Shown: positions 8,600 to 17,371, counted from the first letter of the stretch. The stretch is DNA of 64,000 bases from Pasteurellaceae bacterium RH1A (GCA_012221805.1 CP015195.1:124001-188000); one strand, 5' to 3'. Numbers and translations are program-made. Notes: generated by a model from the letters alone, not told the origin.

Positions 8600-9707
8600 C
8601 CAACCGCCCCTGGTCGGCACTGAACTTGAACACCTGCAAGCCGCCATGGCTTCAGGCCAGCTGGCTGGCAACGGTGCCTACACCCAGCGCTGTGAAGCCT
8701 GGTTGGAAGCTCATTTGGGCGTTAAAAAAGCCCTGCTGACCCCCTCCTGCACGGCAGCCCTAGAAATGGCCGCCCTCCTGCTGCATATTCAGCCAGGCGA
8801 TGAGGTGATTATGCCCAGCTACACCTTTGTGTCCACGGCCAATGCCTTTGCCCTGCGGGGGGCTAAAATTGTTTTTGTCGATATTAAGCCCAACAGCCTC
8901 AACCTTGATGAAAATCTGGTTGAAGCAGCCATCACCCCCCGCACCAAGGCCATTGTGGTGGTGCATTATGCAGGAGTATCTTGTGAAATGGCAGCTATCA
9001 TGGCTCTAGCCCAACGTTATGGTTTAAGCGTGGTTGAAGATGCCGCCCAGGCCCTTGGGGCAACCTATCAGGGCAGGCCACTTGGTTCCATCGGCCATAT
9101 AGGCTGTTTGAGCTTTCACGAAACCAAGAACATCAGCGCAGGCGGCGAGGGTGGGGCGCTTTTACTTAATGTCGAGAACTTCATCGAACCTGCTGAGATC
9201 ATCCGTGAAAAAGGCACCAACCGCAGCCAATTCTTCCGCAAACAGGTGGACAAATATCGCTGGCAGGCCCTCGGTTCCAGCTATCTCATGTCCGAACTGC
9301 AAGCCGCCTACCTCTATGCCCAGCTACAAGCCCTGGATCAGATCCAGACCAGACGGCAGGCCATCTATTTGCAATATTTGGCCGCTTTTCAACCGCTTGC
9401 AGACCAAGGATTAGTTGAGTTGCCCCAAGATATGGCCAATGCCCATATTTTCTACCTCAAACTGGCCGACCTAGCTCAACGCACGGCCTTAATCGAACAT
9501 CTCAAAGCCCAAGGCATCTTGGCCGTTTTCCACTATATCCCGCTCCACACCAGCCCCGCAGGCCAGGCCTTGGGCCGCTTTCACGGGCAGGACAACGTCA
9601 CCACACGAGAAAGCGAAAGATTGGTACGCTTACCGCTTTTTTATAATATGGCCGATGAGCAGGTGGCCAGGGTAATAGAGGCCGTGGGCGATTTTTTTAG
9701 GGTATAA
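8586..9707 (+). CDS. wecE: dTDP-4-amino-4,6-dideoxygalactose transaminase WecE
   Basis: PLP-dependent sugar aminotransferase that makes dTDP-Fuc4N from dTDP-4-keto-6-deoxyglucose. It matches E. coli WecE along its length: MIPFNQPPLVGTELE at the start, TPSCTAALEMAALLL, PSYTFVSTANAF, VHYAGVSCEM, VVEDAAQALG, and the PLP lysine in SFHETKN. The start is ATG 8586; an in-frame TTG three codons earlier is less likely. 373 residues. Run of six C at 8935-8940 is intact and in frame, which matters for the homopolymer question. Confidence 0.94.
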   Translation: MIPFNQPPLVGTELEHLQAAMASGQLAGNGAYTQRCEAWLEAHLGVKKALLTPSCTAALEMAALLLHIQPGDEVIMPSYTFVSTANAFALRGAKIVFVDIKPNSLNLDENLVEAAITPRTKAIVVVHYAGVSCEMAAIMALAQRYGLSVVEDAAQALGATYQGRPLGSIGHIGCLSFHETKNISAGGEGGALLLNVENFIEPAEIIREKGTNRSQFFRKQVDKYRWQALGSSYLMSELQAAYLYAQLQALDQIQTRRQAIYLQYLAAFQPLADQGLVELPQDMANAHIFYLKLADLAQRTALIEHLKAQGILAVFHYIPLHTSPAGQALGRFHGQDNVTTRESERLVRLPLFYNMADEQVARVIEAVGDFFRV

Positions 9708-9736
9708 TGGGCTGACTTTACTTTATATTGATTGCT

Positions 9737-10705
9737 ATGCAAAACTTTATCCAAACCGCCAACCAATTTGGCCAGGCCAGACGGCCTTTTTTCTTTTTAA
9801 TTGATTTTGAGCAGCAAAAACCGCTGATTTTGCCCCTTGAGGAAGCCCATGCAAGCGGGTTGTTTTTCGACTTTTTTTGCAAATCTAATATTAAAAACCC
9901 AGCGATTAATAAGCCCTTTGAATTTTCAGCCCAGCCTATTTCTTTTGAAACCTATCAAAAGGGTTTTGAATTGGTTAAACATCAAATTCAGTTGGGCAAT
10001 TCTTATTTATTAAATTTAACCTACCCAACTCAAATTAATACTAACTATAACTTGGAAGAGCTTTTTTTTGCAGCTCAAGCCAAATATAAACTCTATTTAA
10101 AAGATAAGTTTGTGTGTTTTTCGCCTGAGTGTTTTGTGCGTATTCAGGAAAATAAAATCTATTCCTACCCTATGAAGGGCACCATTAACGCCAATCTGGA
10201 AAATGCCCAGGACAGGCTTTTAAATTCCGACAAGGAATGTCGGGAACATAATACCATTGTGGATTTAATTCGAAATGATTTGGCTTTGGTGGCAGAAAAG
10301 ATTGAAGTTACCCAATACCGCTATGTGGAAGAAGTCAAAACCCATCGGGGGGCGATTTTGCAAACCAGCTCGGAAATTTGCGGGCAACTCAAGCAAGATT
10401 GGCAGGCGGAAGTCGGTTCTATGCTGGCCAAGCTCCTGCCTGCGGGGTCTATCAGCGGGGCGCCCAAGGTCAAGACGGTGGAGATTATCCAAGCGGCCGA
10501 AGGGCTGGAGCGAGGCTATTACACGGGCGTGTTTGGCTATTTTGATGGCGACAGCCTGGAAAGTGCCGTGGCCATTCGCTACATTGAGCAAAGCGCAGAC
10601 GGGCTAATTTTTAGAAGCGGCGGCGGGATTACCCACCAAAGCGAGCTGGAAACAGAATATCAAGAAATTTTGGAGAAGGTTTATGTGCCGATTTCCTCTT
10701 TTTGA
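9737..10705 (+). CDS. pabB: Aminodeoxychorismate synthase component I
   Basis: Converts chorismate plus ammonia to 4-amino-4-deoxychorismate for folate. 322 residues from ATG 9737 (an upstream in-frame TTG adds three codons). It holds the chorismate-binding core only: MKGTI with the lysine typical of PabB, then EHNTIVDLIRNDLALV, GSISGAPKVKTVEII, YYTGVFGY and a closing SGGGITHQSELETEYQE. The short N-terminus is typical of Pasteurellaceae PabB. It overlaps the next gene by 23 bases. With the lyase-like gene and folE it forms a folate cluster. Confidence 0.92.
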   Translation: MQNFIQTANQFGQARRPFFFLIDFEQQKPLILPLEEAHASGLFFDFFCKSNIKNPAINKPFEFSAQPISFETYQKGFELVKHQIQLGNSYLLNLTYPTQINTNYNLEELFFAAQAKYKLYLKDKFVCFSPECFVRIQENKIYSYPMKGTINANLENAQDRLLNSDKECREHNTIVDLIRNDLALVAEKIEVTQYRYVEEVKTHRGAILQTSSEICGQLKQDWQAEVGSMLAKLLPAGSISGAPKVKTVEIIQAAEGLERGYYTGVFGYFDGDSLESAVAIRYIEQSADGLIFRSGGGITHQSELETEYQEILEKVYVPISSF

Positions 10706-11273
10706 AACCCTGGCCATTATGGATGGGCAGGTGCAAAACCTGGCCTATCATCAGGCTCGATTAAATCAAGCCCTCAAGGATTATTTTAAAACGGAAAATC
10801 ACTTAGACCTAGGCCAGATAATTCATGTACCAGCGGAATTTAAACAGGGCAAGGTTCGATGCCGTGTGGATTATAATGATCAAGAATATGAGATCAATTT
10901 TTACCCTTATTCCCCCCGCAAACTTGAGCGCTTTAAATGCGTTTATACTCAAGATTTGGATTATGCCTTTAAATATAGCGACAGGCGTGCTTTAGAACAA
11001 TTAAAAGAGCCAGATTGTGATGAGGTCATTATTATTAACAAGGGCTTTGTTAGCGACTGCACCATCGGCAATTTGCTCTTTTTAAAGGCAGGCGTTTGGT
11101 ATAGCCCCGCCACTTATTTGCTCAAGGGCACGCAATTAAGCCGCCTCTTGGCAGAAAAACAGGTGGTACTGACCCCTATTCGGGAAGAAGATTTAGCCCA
11201 ATATGAAAAAATCATGATGGTCAATGCCCTTAATCCCTTCGACCTTTCTCGGGCGGTTGCGTTGGAATTATAG
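10683..11273 (+). CDS. Aminotransferase class IV protein, probable 4-amino-4-deoxychorismate lyase
   Basis: 196-residue PLP fold-type IV protein. By context it would split aminodeoxychorismate into 4-aminobenzoate and pyruvate (the PabC step), as it overlaps pabB and precedes folE. The sequence starts CRFPLFETLAIMDG, has an RVDYNDQEYEI strand region and a DEVIIINKGFVSDCTIGNLLF stretch resembling the cofactor site of this family. It is shorter than E. coli PabC (269), so the pabC role is inference. Confidence 0.75.
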   Translation: MCRFPLFETLAIMDGQVQNLAYHQARLNQALKDYFKTENHLDLGQIIHVPAEFKQGKVRCRVDYNDQEYEINFYPYSPRKLERFKCVYTQDLDYAFKYSDRRALEQLKEPDCDEVIIINKGFVSDCTIGNLLFLKAGVWYSPATYLLKGTQLSRLLAEKQVVLTPIREEDLAQYEKIMMVNALNPFDLSRAVALEL

Positions 11274-11319
11274 TGGAAATTTGCTAAAATCCCCTCCCTT
11301 ACGATGTTAGAGGAAACCT

Positions 11320-11975
11320 ATGAGCCAGATCTCACCCGAAGCCCAAAGCGTGCGCCAAGCCTTGCTAGAAAAGGGCATTGAAACCCCAACTCTTGTGCCT
11401 AAAAAAGACAAGGATGCCCGCCGTGCCGAAATCCAGCAGCATTTTCAAGCCGTGCTGGAGCTTTTAGGCCTGGATCTGCGTGACGACAGCCTGGAGGAAA
11501 CCCCCACCGCCTGGCCAAGATGTATGTGGATGAGATCTTCAGCGGCCTAGACTATGCCACCTTCCCTAAAATCACCAAAATTCAAAACCGCATGAAGGTC
11601 AGCGAAATGGTCTTGGTGGACGATATTACCCTCACCAGCACCTGCGAACACCATTTCGTGACCATTGATGGCAAGGTGGCCGTGGCCTACTATCCTAAGG
11701 ACTGGGTTATTGGCCTGTCTAAAATCAACCGTGTGGTTCAGTTTTTTGCCCAACGCCCACAGGTTCAGGAACGCTTCACCGAGCAAATCCTGACTGCCTT
11801 CCAAACCATTTTAGAAACCCAAGATGTGGCCGTTTATGTCAAAGCCACCCACTTCTGCGTTAAATGCCGTGGAGTCAAGGACACCAACAGCCAAACCATC
11901 ACCTCCGCTTTCGGCGGCGTCTTCCTGGAAGACAGGGACACCCGCAAGGAGTTTTTGGGCTTGATCAACCGCTAA
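11320..11975 (+). pseudogene. folE: GTP cyclohydrolase I, frameshifted
   Basis: FolE makes dihydroneopterin triphosphate from GTP, the first folate step. The protein starts normally and reads to DDSLEETP, then leaves frame at the five-C run 11501-11505; six C would restore [20 protein letters not shown]. The second frame continues to the stop at 11975 with [28 protein letters not shown] and the zinc/catalytic CVKCRGV. Together about 218 residues, full family length. All catalytic residues are intact, so the only defect is one base in a homopolymer. folE is normally needed unless folate is scavenged, which favours a sequencing error. Confidence 0.92.
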
Positions 11976-12006
11976 CAAGCGGGTTAAAAAGCCGAATTTC
12001 TTGCAA

Positions 12007-12033
12007 AAAAAGTGGGCCAAGCCCACTTTTTTA
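12007..12033 (+). terminator. Rho-independent terminator after folE
   Basis: Stem AGTGGGC/GCCCACT (12011-12017 with 12021-12027), three-base loop, followed by a T run. Confidence 0.85.
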
Positions 12034-12062
12034 TTATATAGCCAAACACAGCCTGATTATAT

Positions 12063-12087
12063 GAAAACCGCCCGATTTTACGGGCGG
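12063..12087 (-). terminator. Terminator of the YuiF-type transporter gene
   Basis: Stem CCGCCCG/CGGGCGG (12068-12074 with 12081-12087). On the minus strand it is followed by TTTTC. It lies 20 bases beyond the transporter stop. Confidence 0.75.
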
Positions 12088-12106
12088 ATTGTTATGGCAC
12101 TTTTTC

Positions 12107-13489
12107 TTATAAGACCATCGCCGCTACCCAACCAAAAGCAAGAAGCGGGATATTGTAGTGTAAGAAGGTTGGTACAACTGAATCCCAAATGTGGTCGTGT
12201 TTGCCGTCGGCATTAAGGCCGGAGGTTGGGCCCAGTGTTGAGTCAGAAGCCGGTGAGCCTGCATCGCCTAGGGCCGCGGCCACGCCGATAATGGAGACGG
12301 TGGCAAGCGGTGAGAAACCGAAGGAAATACACAAAGGCACATAGATGGAGGCAATCACTGGCACGGTGGAGAAGGAAGAGCCAATGCCCATGGTGATAAA
12401 GAGGCCGACTAAAAGCATAAGGAAGGCTGCTAAGCCCTTGTTACCCTCGCCGATAGCGCCGCTGAAACTTTGCACCAACTCCGGCACGCCACCCGTGGCC
12501 TTAACTACGGTTGCATAGCCTGAAGCCGCAATCATGACAAAGCCAATCATAGCCATGAGGCGCAGGCCGTCTTGGAAGATGTCGTTACTTTGTTTGAGCT
12601 TGAAGATGCCGCCTAGAGCAAAGATGGTCAAGCCCACAATCCCGCCCAGTACAGTTGAATTAAAGCCTAATTGCACAAAACAGGTGGCCAGAATAGCTGC
12701 CACGCTCACACCAATGTGGAAGGGTTTAACACTGGCCACACGGGCTTCAATGTCGTCTGCGGTTGGCTCTGGGCTGTTTTCAGCATAGTTGCGGGGTTTG
12801 CGGTAGGTCACGAAGAAGGCGAATAAAAGGCCTAAGATCATGCCCGCAACAGGAATCAGCATGGCTTGGGAGACTTGGGCGGTGCTGGTGGCAATCCCGA
12901 AGGCCTGGCCGGCTTCGTTGATGTTTTTCACCAAGATGCTCTCAATAAAGATTTGTCCGAAACCCGCTGGGATAATCATATAGGTGGCGGTTAAACCAAA
13001 GGTTAGGGCGCAGGCCACGGCACGGCGGTCGATCTTAAGCTGGTTCATGACACTTAAGAGCGGTGGCACAACGATTGGGATAAAGGCAATGTGGACAGGA
13101 ATGACGTTTTGGGAGGACATGGCAAAGGCGACAAGGACGAATAAGACGAAATACTTAAACCAGAAAACCGAGCGGCCTGATGGGCGTTTGCCAAAACTTT
13201 GGATGACCTTGTAGGCCAAGAGATCGGTCACGCCTGAACGGGAAAGGGCCACGGCAAAAGCACCTAATACGGCATAGTTCATGGCTGTTTCTGCTCCGCC
13301 GCCTAGGCCGCCTGTGAAGGTGCTGACGGTTTTACTTAAGGCCTCGCTTAAGCCCATATTATCCACACCGTAGAAGCCCAAGAGGCCGCAGGTGAGGGCA
13401 GAAATAATCAGTGCCAAGACCACGTTTATGCGTAATAAACTTAAGACCAATAGCACGATAATTGAAATCACAACTTCGTTGCTTAACAT
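12107..13489 (-). CDS. YuiF/NhaC-like transporter, predicted histidine uptake
   Basis: 460-residue inner membrane protein with about 11-12 hydrophobic segments, of the family of H. influenzae HI0325 and Bacillus YuiF (Na+/H+ antiporter-like fold). Conserved glycine-rich motifs include FGLTATYMIIPAGFG, GIGSSFSTVPVIA and ALGDAGSPASDSTLGP. The family alone does not give the substrate. The leader upstream (13524-13690) encodes a peptide with six histidines ahead of an attenuator, so histidine is the likely substrate. RBS AGGAGA precedes ATG 13489. It is monocistronic, with its own terminator. Confidence 0.88.
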   Translation of the reverse strand: MLSNEVVISIIVLLVLSLLRINVVLALIISALTCGLLGFYGVDNMGLSEALSKTVSTFTGGLGGGAETAMNYAVLGAFAVALSRSGVTDLLAYKVIQSFGKRPSGRSVFWFKYFVLFVLVAFAMSSQNVIPVHIAFIPIVVPPLLSVMNQLKIDRRAVACALTFGLTATYMIIPAGFGQIFIESILVKNINEAGQAFGIATSTAQVSQAMLIPVAGMILGLLFAFFVTYRKPRNYAENSPEPTADDIEARVASVKPFHIGVSVAAILATCFVQLGFNSTVLGGIVGLTIFALGGIFKLKQSNDIFQDGLRLMAMIGFVMIAASGYATVVKATGGVPELVQSFSGAIGEGNKGLAAFLMLLVGLFITMGIGSSFSTVPVIASIYVPLCISFGFSPLATVSIIGVAAALGDAGSPASDSTLGPTSGLNADGKHDHIWDSVVPTFLHYNIPLLAFGWVAAMVL

Positions 13490-13523
13490 AGATTTCTCCT
13501 AAATAGAACACGAAAAATAAACA

Positions 13524-13690
13524 TAAAAAAAACCTCTTAGAAGAGCGCTTCCAAGAGGCAAATATATGAGGTTTTTATGTATTAACAGCCACCTATACCG
13601 CTTGGAAGATCTTCCAAGCACTACCAATCGCCCGAAAGATTATTTGGGGTGATGATGGCGGTGATGGTGTAGGTTTGCTGTAAATGACAT
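13524..13690 (-). promoter_or_regulatory. Histidine transcription attenuator
   Basis: Minus-strand order: leader peptide with HHHRHHH (13640-13690); a perfect 20-base palindrome (13600-13619, halves GCTTGGAAGA/TCTTCCAAGC); then the terminator hairpin 13533-13558 (CCTCTTGGAAG with CTTCTAAGAGG) and eight U. The 3' half CTTCCAAG of the first hairpin can pair with CTTGGAAG of the terminator 5' half, giving an antiterminator. This is the classic his-leader logic: ribosome stalling at His codons when His-tRNA is scarce lets transcription continue. Confidence 0.92.
13640..13690 (-). CDS. Histidine leader peptide, 16 residues
   Basis: MSFTANLHHHRHHHPK followed by TAA. Six of seven consecutive codons are histidine. 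Too short for usual gene calls. It is the sensing part of the attenuator in front of the YuiF-type transporter gene; the peptide itself probably has no other role. Confidence 0.9.
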   Translation of the reverse strand: MSFTANLHHHRHHHPK

Positions 13691-13957
13691 AAAGGTTCTT
13701 ATAAATAAAATATGAACGTGGCTAAAGGTAAAGATTTTCGGATTTTTTTGCAATAGATTTTTTACAAAAAATTTTCAAACGCTGTTTTATTGAGCAATCT
13801 CTGTCAGTTTTTATGGTGCCGACAAGCGGGTGCATTTGGCCAAAAATCTGCAAACAGGATTTTTTATGGATGAATTGATATTTTTTGATGATAAAACCCA
13901 ATAAAAAAGCACAATAATGGCCTGGTTGTTTTTCATTATACTCATTAAGGAGAAATT
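13691..13957. other. AT-rich intergenic region between attenuator and ahpD-like gene
   Basis: About 270 bases, presumably with divergent promoters. It holds a degenerate uptake signal near 13824 (ACAAGCGGGTGC) and an AAGGAGAAATT ribosome site for the next gene. No convincing gene or further structure seen. Confidence 0.6.
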
Positions 13958-14293
13958 ATGTTTAAAGATTGGAAGGCCCATACAGCAGAAGTCAAACAAG
14001 CCTTTGGCCAGCTAGGCAAAAACCACCCTAAAATGCTACAGGCCTATATGTCGCTTGACCAAGCCGCGGCAGCCGAAGCCCTTGATAAGAAAACCCGTGA
14101 GCTGATTGCCCTGGCCGTGGCCATTACCACCCGCTGCGAAAGCTGCATTAGCGTACACGCTGCTGAAGCAGCCAAGGCGGGCGCAAGCGAGAGCGAAATT
14201 GCAGGGGCGCTGGCCACGGCCATCAGCCTCAATGCGGGGGCGGCCTACACCTACGCCCTGCGGGCTTTAGAAGCGGTTGAGGTGCAAAAATGA
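13958..14293 (+). CDS. AhpD-like carboxymuconolactone decarboxylase-family protein
   Basis: 111 residues. The redox motif CESCISVH (near residues 61-68) is the CxxC-xxxH signature of AhpD-like alkylhydroperoxidase subunits, which reduce peroxides through the cysteine pair. The helical LDKKTRELIALAVAITTR ahead of it is typical of the fold. Cytoplasmic. It overlaps the rhodanese gene by four bases (ATGA), so the pair is probably co-translated; both handle thiol or sulfur chemistry. Actual substrate unknown. Confidence 0.85.
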   Translation: MFKDWKAHTAEVKQAFGQLGKNHPKMLQAYMSLDQAAAAEALDKKTRELIALAVAITTRCESCISVHAAEAAKAGASESEIAGALATAISLNAGAAYTYALRALEAVEVQK

Positions 14294-14652
14294 TGAAAAA
14301 ATGCTTGGCTCTTATCGCCCTAGGCCTTGGCACGGCCTTTTCCCTGCCAAGCCTAGCCCAGACAGAAAGCAAGGTTCAGCAAGTCCAGCCCCAAGAACAG
14401 GGGATTTGGATTGATGTGCGCAGTCCAGAGGAATTTAGCCAGGGCCATTTAAGTGGCGCGATCAATATTCCCCACAACCAGATTGCAGAGAAGATTTCCC
14501 AGCTCACAGACGACAAATCTGCCCCCATTCACCTCTACTGCCGCAGCGGCAGACGGGCTGAAGAGGCGCTCGGTCAGTTGAAGGCCATGGGCTATACCAA
14601 TCTGACCAATCACGGTGGTTATCAAGATTTGCTTGAAAAGGGCTATAAATAA
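14290..14652 (+). CDS. Periplasmic single-domain rhodanese (PspE-like)
   Basis: 120 residues. N-terminal signal peptide (MKKCLALIALGLGTAFSLP then SLAQ) and one rhodanese domain: WIDVRSPEEFSQGHLSGAINIP, then the active-site loop CRSGRR with catalytic cysteine near residue 87, then GGYQDL. Such proteins transfer sulfane sulfur from thiosulfate to an acceptor in the periplasm. Its start overlaps the AhpD-like gene. A terminator follows. Confidence 0.88.
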   Translation: MMKKCLALIALGLGTAFSLPSLAQTESKVQQVQPQEQGIWIDVRSPEEFSQGHLSGAINIPHNQIAEKISQLTDDKSAPIHLYCRSGRRAEEALGQLKAMGYTNLTNHGGYQDLLEKGYK

Positions 14653-14668
14653 AAAATACCCGAGATAA

Positions 14669-14696
14669 AAAATGCCCGCTTGTGCGGGCATTTTTG
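14669..14696. terminator. Bidirectional terminator
   Basis: AAAAAATGCCCGC-TTGT-GCGGGCATTTTT. It serves the rhodanese on the plus strand and the first ompA on the minus strand. The loop region contains CCGCTTGT, most of an uptake signal. Confidence 0.9.
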
Positions 14697-14720
14697 TCTT
14701 GTTTAGCCTAGGCTCACAAA

Positions 14721-15818
14721 TTACATAGTAACTTGTTTAGAACCTTGTACTTGTACTTCTACACGACGGTCTGGGGCTAAGCAAGCGATAAGGGCTTTAC
14801 GGCCTTTAACGGCATCACAAGTGTTGCCAGTTACTGGGTTTGCTTTACCGTAACCTACTGCAGTTAAGTTAGCTGGGTTCACACCTTTAGAAACTAAGTA
14901 GTTAGCTACTGTTTCTGCACGACGTTGTGAAAGGGCTAGGTTTGGTGCATCTTTACCGATACGGTCTGTATAACCGTTAACTTGTACAGCTGGATCAGCT
15001 AGGCCTAAACCTTGGATTTCGTTATAAGCACCGTCTAAAGCGTTAGCTGCTTCAGGTTTTAAGTTAGATTTGCCGAAAGCAAATAATACGTCAGAGCTGA
15101 AAGCGAAGTTTTTGGTTACAACTTCAGGGGCAACTACTGGCGCAGCACCTTGGCCGAAGCGGTAAACTAGACCAGCAGATACAGAGTGAATATCTGGGCT
15201 GTATTCAGTACCACGATATTCACCATCTGCTTTACGGATAGCTTTATCTAAATTACCCACACGGTTAACGTATTGGTATTCAACACGGGCAGCTAAAGAA
15301 TCAGTTAAAGCGTACTCAAGACCACCACCTAAAGTTAAAGATGGTTTTAATACGTGTGCTTTAGCACGACCACCTTCAACGTTTTCATCACGCTCCCAGT
15401 AATCATTACGGATTAAGGCAACACCTACTTTAGCGTAAGCATCTAAGCCTGGAGCAACTTCATAGCTTGGTTTTAAGCTAAAGTGGGCACCGTGAGCAAC
15501 ATGTTTAGCTGCACGCTCTTCTTTACCTTCTTCGTTAGTTTCGTTACCACGAACACGACCAAAGTAGTCGTAGCCTAATTCAGCAGCTAAGCCAAAGTTG
15601 TTTTGGTTAAGGATTTGGTAACCACCAAATACACCGTAAGTTACAGAGTTACGGTTGATACCGTATGCACCTTCTTTTTTAGCATCAAATTGAGTTAAAC
15701 CATCGTGGAATGATGCCCAACCCGCTTTCGCACCCACATAGAAAGTGTTTTGTTGTGGTGCTGCGAAGGCAGATGCTGCTAAACCTGAAATTGCTAATGC
15801 AACTAATGTTTTTTTCAT
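14721..15818 (-). CDS. ompA: OmpA/P5-family outer membrane protein, copy 1
   Basis: 365 residues: signal peptide ending SAFA, an eight-strand beta-barrel domain of about 200 residues, a short APVVAPEVV linker, and a C-terminal OmpA peptidoglycan-binding domain (NGYTDRIGKDAPNLALSQRR). Links outer membrane and cell wall; P5 homologues are adhesins. The C-terminal domain is identical to copy 2 over about 130 residues except one K/R change, while the barrel loops differ strongly. RBS AAGGAA before ATG. It sits 206 bases downstream of copy 2 on the same strand. Confidence 0.93.
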   Translation of the reverse strand: MKKTLVALAISGLAASAFAAPQQNTFYVGAKAGWASFHDGLTQFDAKKEGAYGINRNSVTYGVFGGYQILNQNNFGLAAELGYDYFGRVRGNETNEEGKEERAAKHVAHGAHFSLKPSYEVAPGLDAYAKVGVALIRNDYWERDENVEGGRAKAHVLKPSLTLGGGLEYALTDSLAARVEYQYVNRVGNLDKAIRKADGEYRGTEYSPDIHSVSAGLVYRFGQGAAPVVAPEVVTKNFAFSSDVLFAFGKSNLKPEAANALDGAYNEIQGLGLADPAVQVNGYTDRIGKDAPNLALSQRRAETVANYLVSKGVNPANLTAVGYGKANPVTGNTCDAVKGRKALIACLAPDRRVEVQVQGSKQVTM

Positions 15819-15965
15819 TTGTTGAAGTTCCTTTTTTAGAAAAAACCAACTCTTTAATTCGGGATGAATTAAAGGACGAACTCTTGAAACCTCAAGAGGA
15901 TTTATTCACCTGCCATTCTAAAAGCCCCTAGATAAAAAGTAAACCTTAAAATCCAATTATTGGAC

Positions 15966-15994
15966 AAAAAAAAGCCTACTTTTACAGTAGGCTT
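15966..15994 (-). terminator. Terminator between the two ompA genes
   Basis: Stem GCCTAC/GTAGGC (15974-15979 with 15987-15992). On the minus strand it is followed by eight T. It ends the copy 2 transcript, so copy 1 needs its own promoter in 15819-15965. Confidence 0.85.
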
Positions 15995-16024
15995 AATTTA
16001 ATTTACAATTCTTGTTACTTTTTA

Positions 16025-17113
16025 TTACATAGTAACTTGTTTAGAACCTTGTACTTGAACTTCTACACGACGGTCTGGGGCTAAGCAAGCGATAAGGGCT
16101 TTACGGCCTTTAACGGCATCACAAGTGTTGCCAGTTACTGGGTTTGCTTTACCGTAACCTACTGCAGTTAAGTTAGCTGGGTTCACACCTTTAGAAACTA
16201 AGTAGTTAGCTACTGTTTCTGCACGACGTTGTGAAAGGGCTAGGTTTGGCGCATCTTTACCGATACGGTCAGTATAACCATTTACTTGCACAGCTGGATC
16301 AGCTAGGCCTAAACCTTGGATTTCGTTGTAAGCACCGTCTAAAGCGTTAGCCGCTTCTGGACGAAGGTTAGATTTACCGAAGGCAAATAGTACGTCAGAG
16401 CTGAAAGCGAAGTTTTTGGTTACAACTTCAGGAGCCGCTACTGGTGCAGCACCTTGACCGAAGCGGTAGGTAATACCTGCTTGTACAGATTGTAGATCTG
16501 GACGGTAGTCAGTTGCACCAATCTTAGATAAGGTTGGCTCGCCTGCTTTACCTACGTTGTTTAACCATTGCCATTCAACGTGTGCAGCAAGAGCTGGAGT
16601 GATTGCGTACTCAACACCCGCGCCGAATAGGGCTGAAGTTTGGAAGCGTTTTGTATAGCTTTTCTCGTAGGTATCGATATCTACAGTTTTATATTTGTTG
16701 TTTACTAATGCAACACCGGCACGAGCAAAAACATCTAAGTCAGCAAGGACTGGGTAGCTTGCTTTTAAGCTAACGTGAGCACCGTGAGCGCGGTGGGCGA
16801 AAGTTTGTTTTTCTTTCACGCTGGCTGGTTGGTGACCACGTACACGACCGAAGAAGTCGTAACCCACTTCAGTTGCTAAACCAAAGTGTTGAGTGTTAAG
16901 GATTTGGTAACCCACGAATGCACCGTAAGTTACGGTGTTTTTGTTAATACCGTAAGTATCTGTGCCATTGTATTTTGAGTCTAATTGTTTAAGACCATCG
17001 TGAAATGATCCCCAACCCGCTTTTGCACCCACGTAGAAAGTATTTGCTTGTGGAGCAGCAAATGCTGAAGCTGCTAAACCAGATACTGCTAATGCAACTA
17101 ATGTTTTTTTCAT
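16025..17113 (-). CDS. OmpA/P5-family outer membrane protein, copy 2
   Basis: 362 residues from ATG 17113 (MKKTLVALAVSG), preceded by AGGATC; an upstream in-frame start lacks a ribosome site. Same layout as copy 1: signal peptide, eight-strand barrel with divergent loops (for example DSKYNGTDTYG), linker and OmpA domain. The near-identical C-terminal third and signal region beside a divergent barrel point to duplication followed by gene conversion, with surface loops kept apart. The long AT-rich leader (17114-17250) is usual for highly expressed porin-like genes. Confidence 0.92.
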   Translation of the reverse strand: MKKTLVALAVSGLAASAFAAPQANTFYVGAKAGWGSFHDGLKQLDSKYNGTDTYGINKNTVTYGAFVGYQILNTQHFGLATEVGYDFFGRVRGHQPASVKEKQTFAHRAHGAHVSLKASYPVLADLDVFARAGVALVNNKYKTVDIDTYEKSYTKRFQTSALFGAGVEYAITPALAAHVEWQWLNNVGKAGEPTLSKIGATDYRPDLQSVQAGITYRFGQGAAPVAAPEVVTKNFAFSSDVLFAFGKSNLRPEAANALDGAYNEIQGLGLADPAVQVNGYTDRIGKDAPNLALSQRRAETVANYLVSKGVNPANLTAVGYGKANPVTGNTCDAVKGRKALIACLAPDRRVEVQVQGSKQVTM

Positions 17114-17371
17114 TATGATGATCCTCATTTTTATCATCTAAAAAGATTAAATTCCAACCCCAAGTGAGGGCCAGACCTTAAAAATAGGTTATCTGCTAAC
17201 CTAACGCTTTTTTAGTCTAAAAAAAAAAATACATAAAGGCAAGTTGAACTTTTGTAAAAAAGCGTAATCTTTATCTAATATCCTTACATAAAAGCCCCAT
17301 TTTCCGCTTAATTCCACCGCAATTTCTTGTTAATATTCTCCTGTGATTATCTTCTCTTTTATTATAAAAAT

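Noticed and set aside
13811-13999. Minus-strand frame of 62 codons opposite the ahpD-like promoter
   Set aside because: Overlaps the start of the ahpD-like gene, AT-rich, no ribosome site; chance frame.
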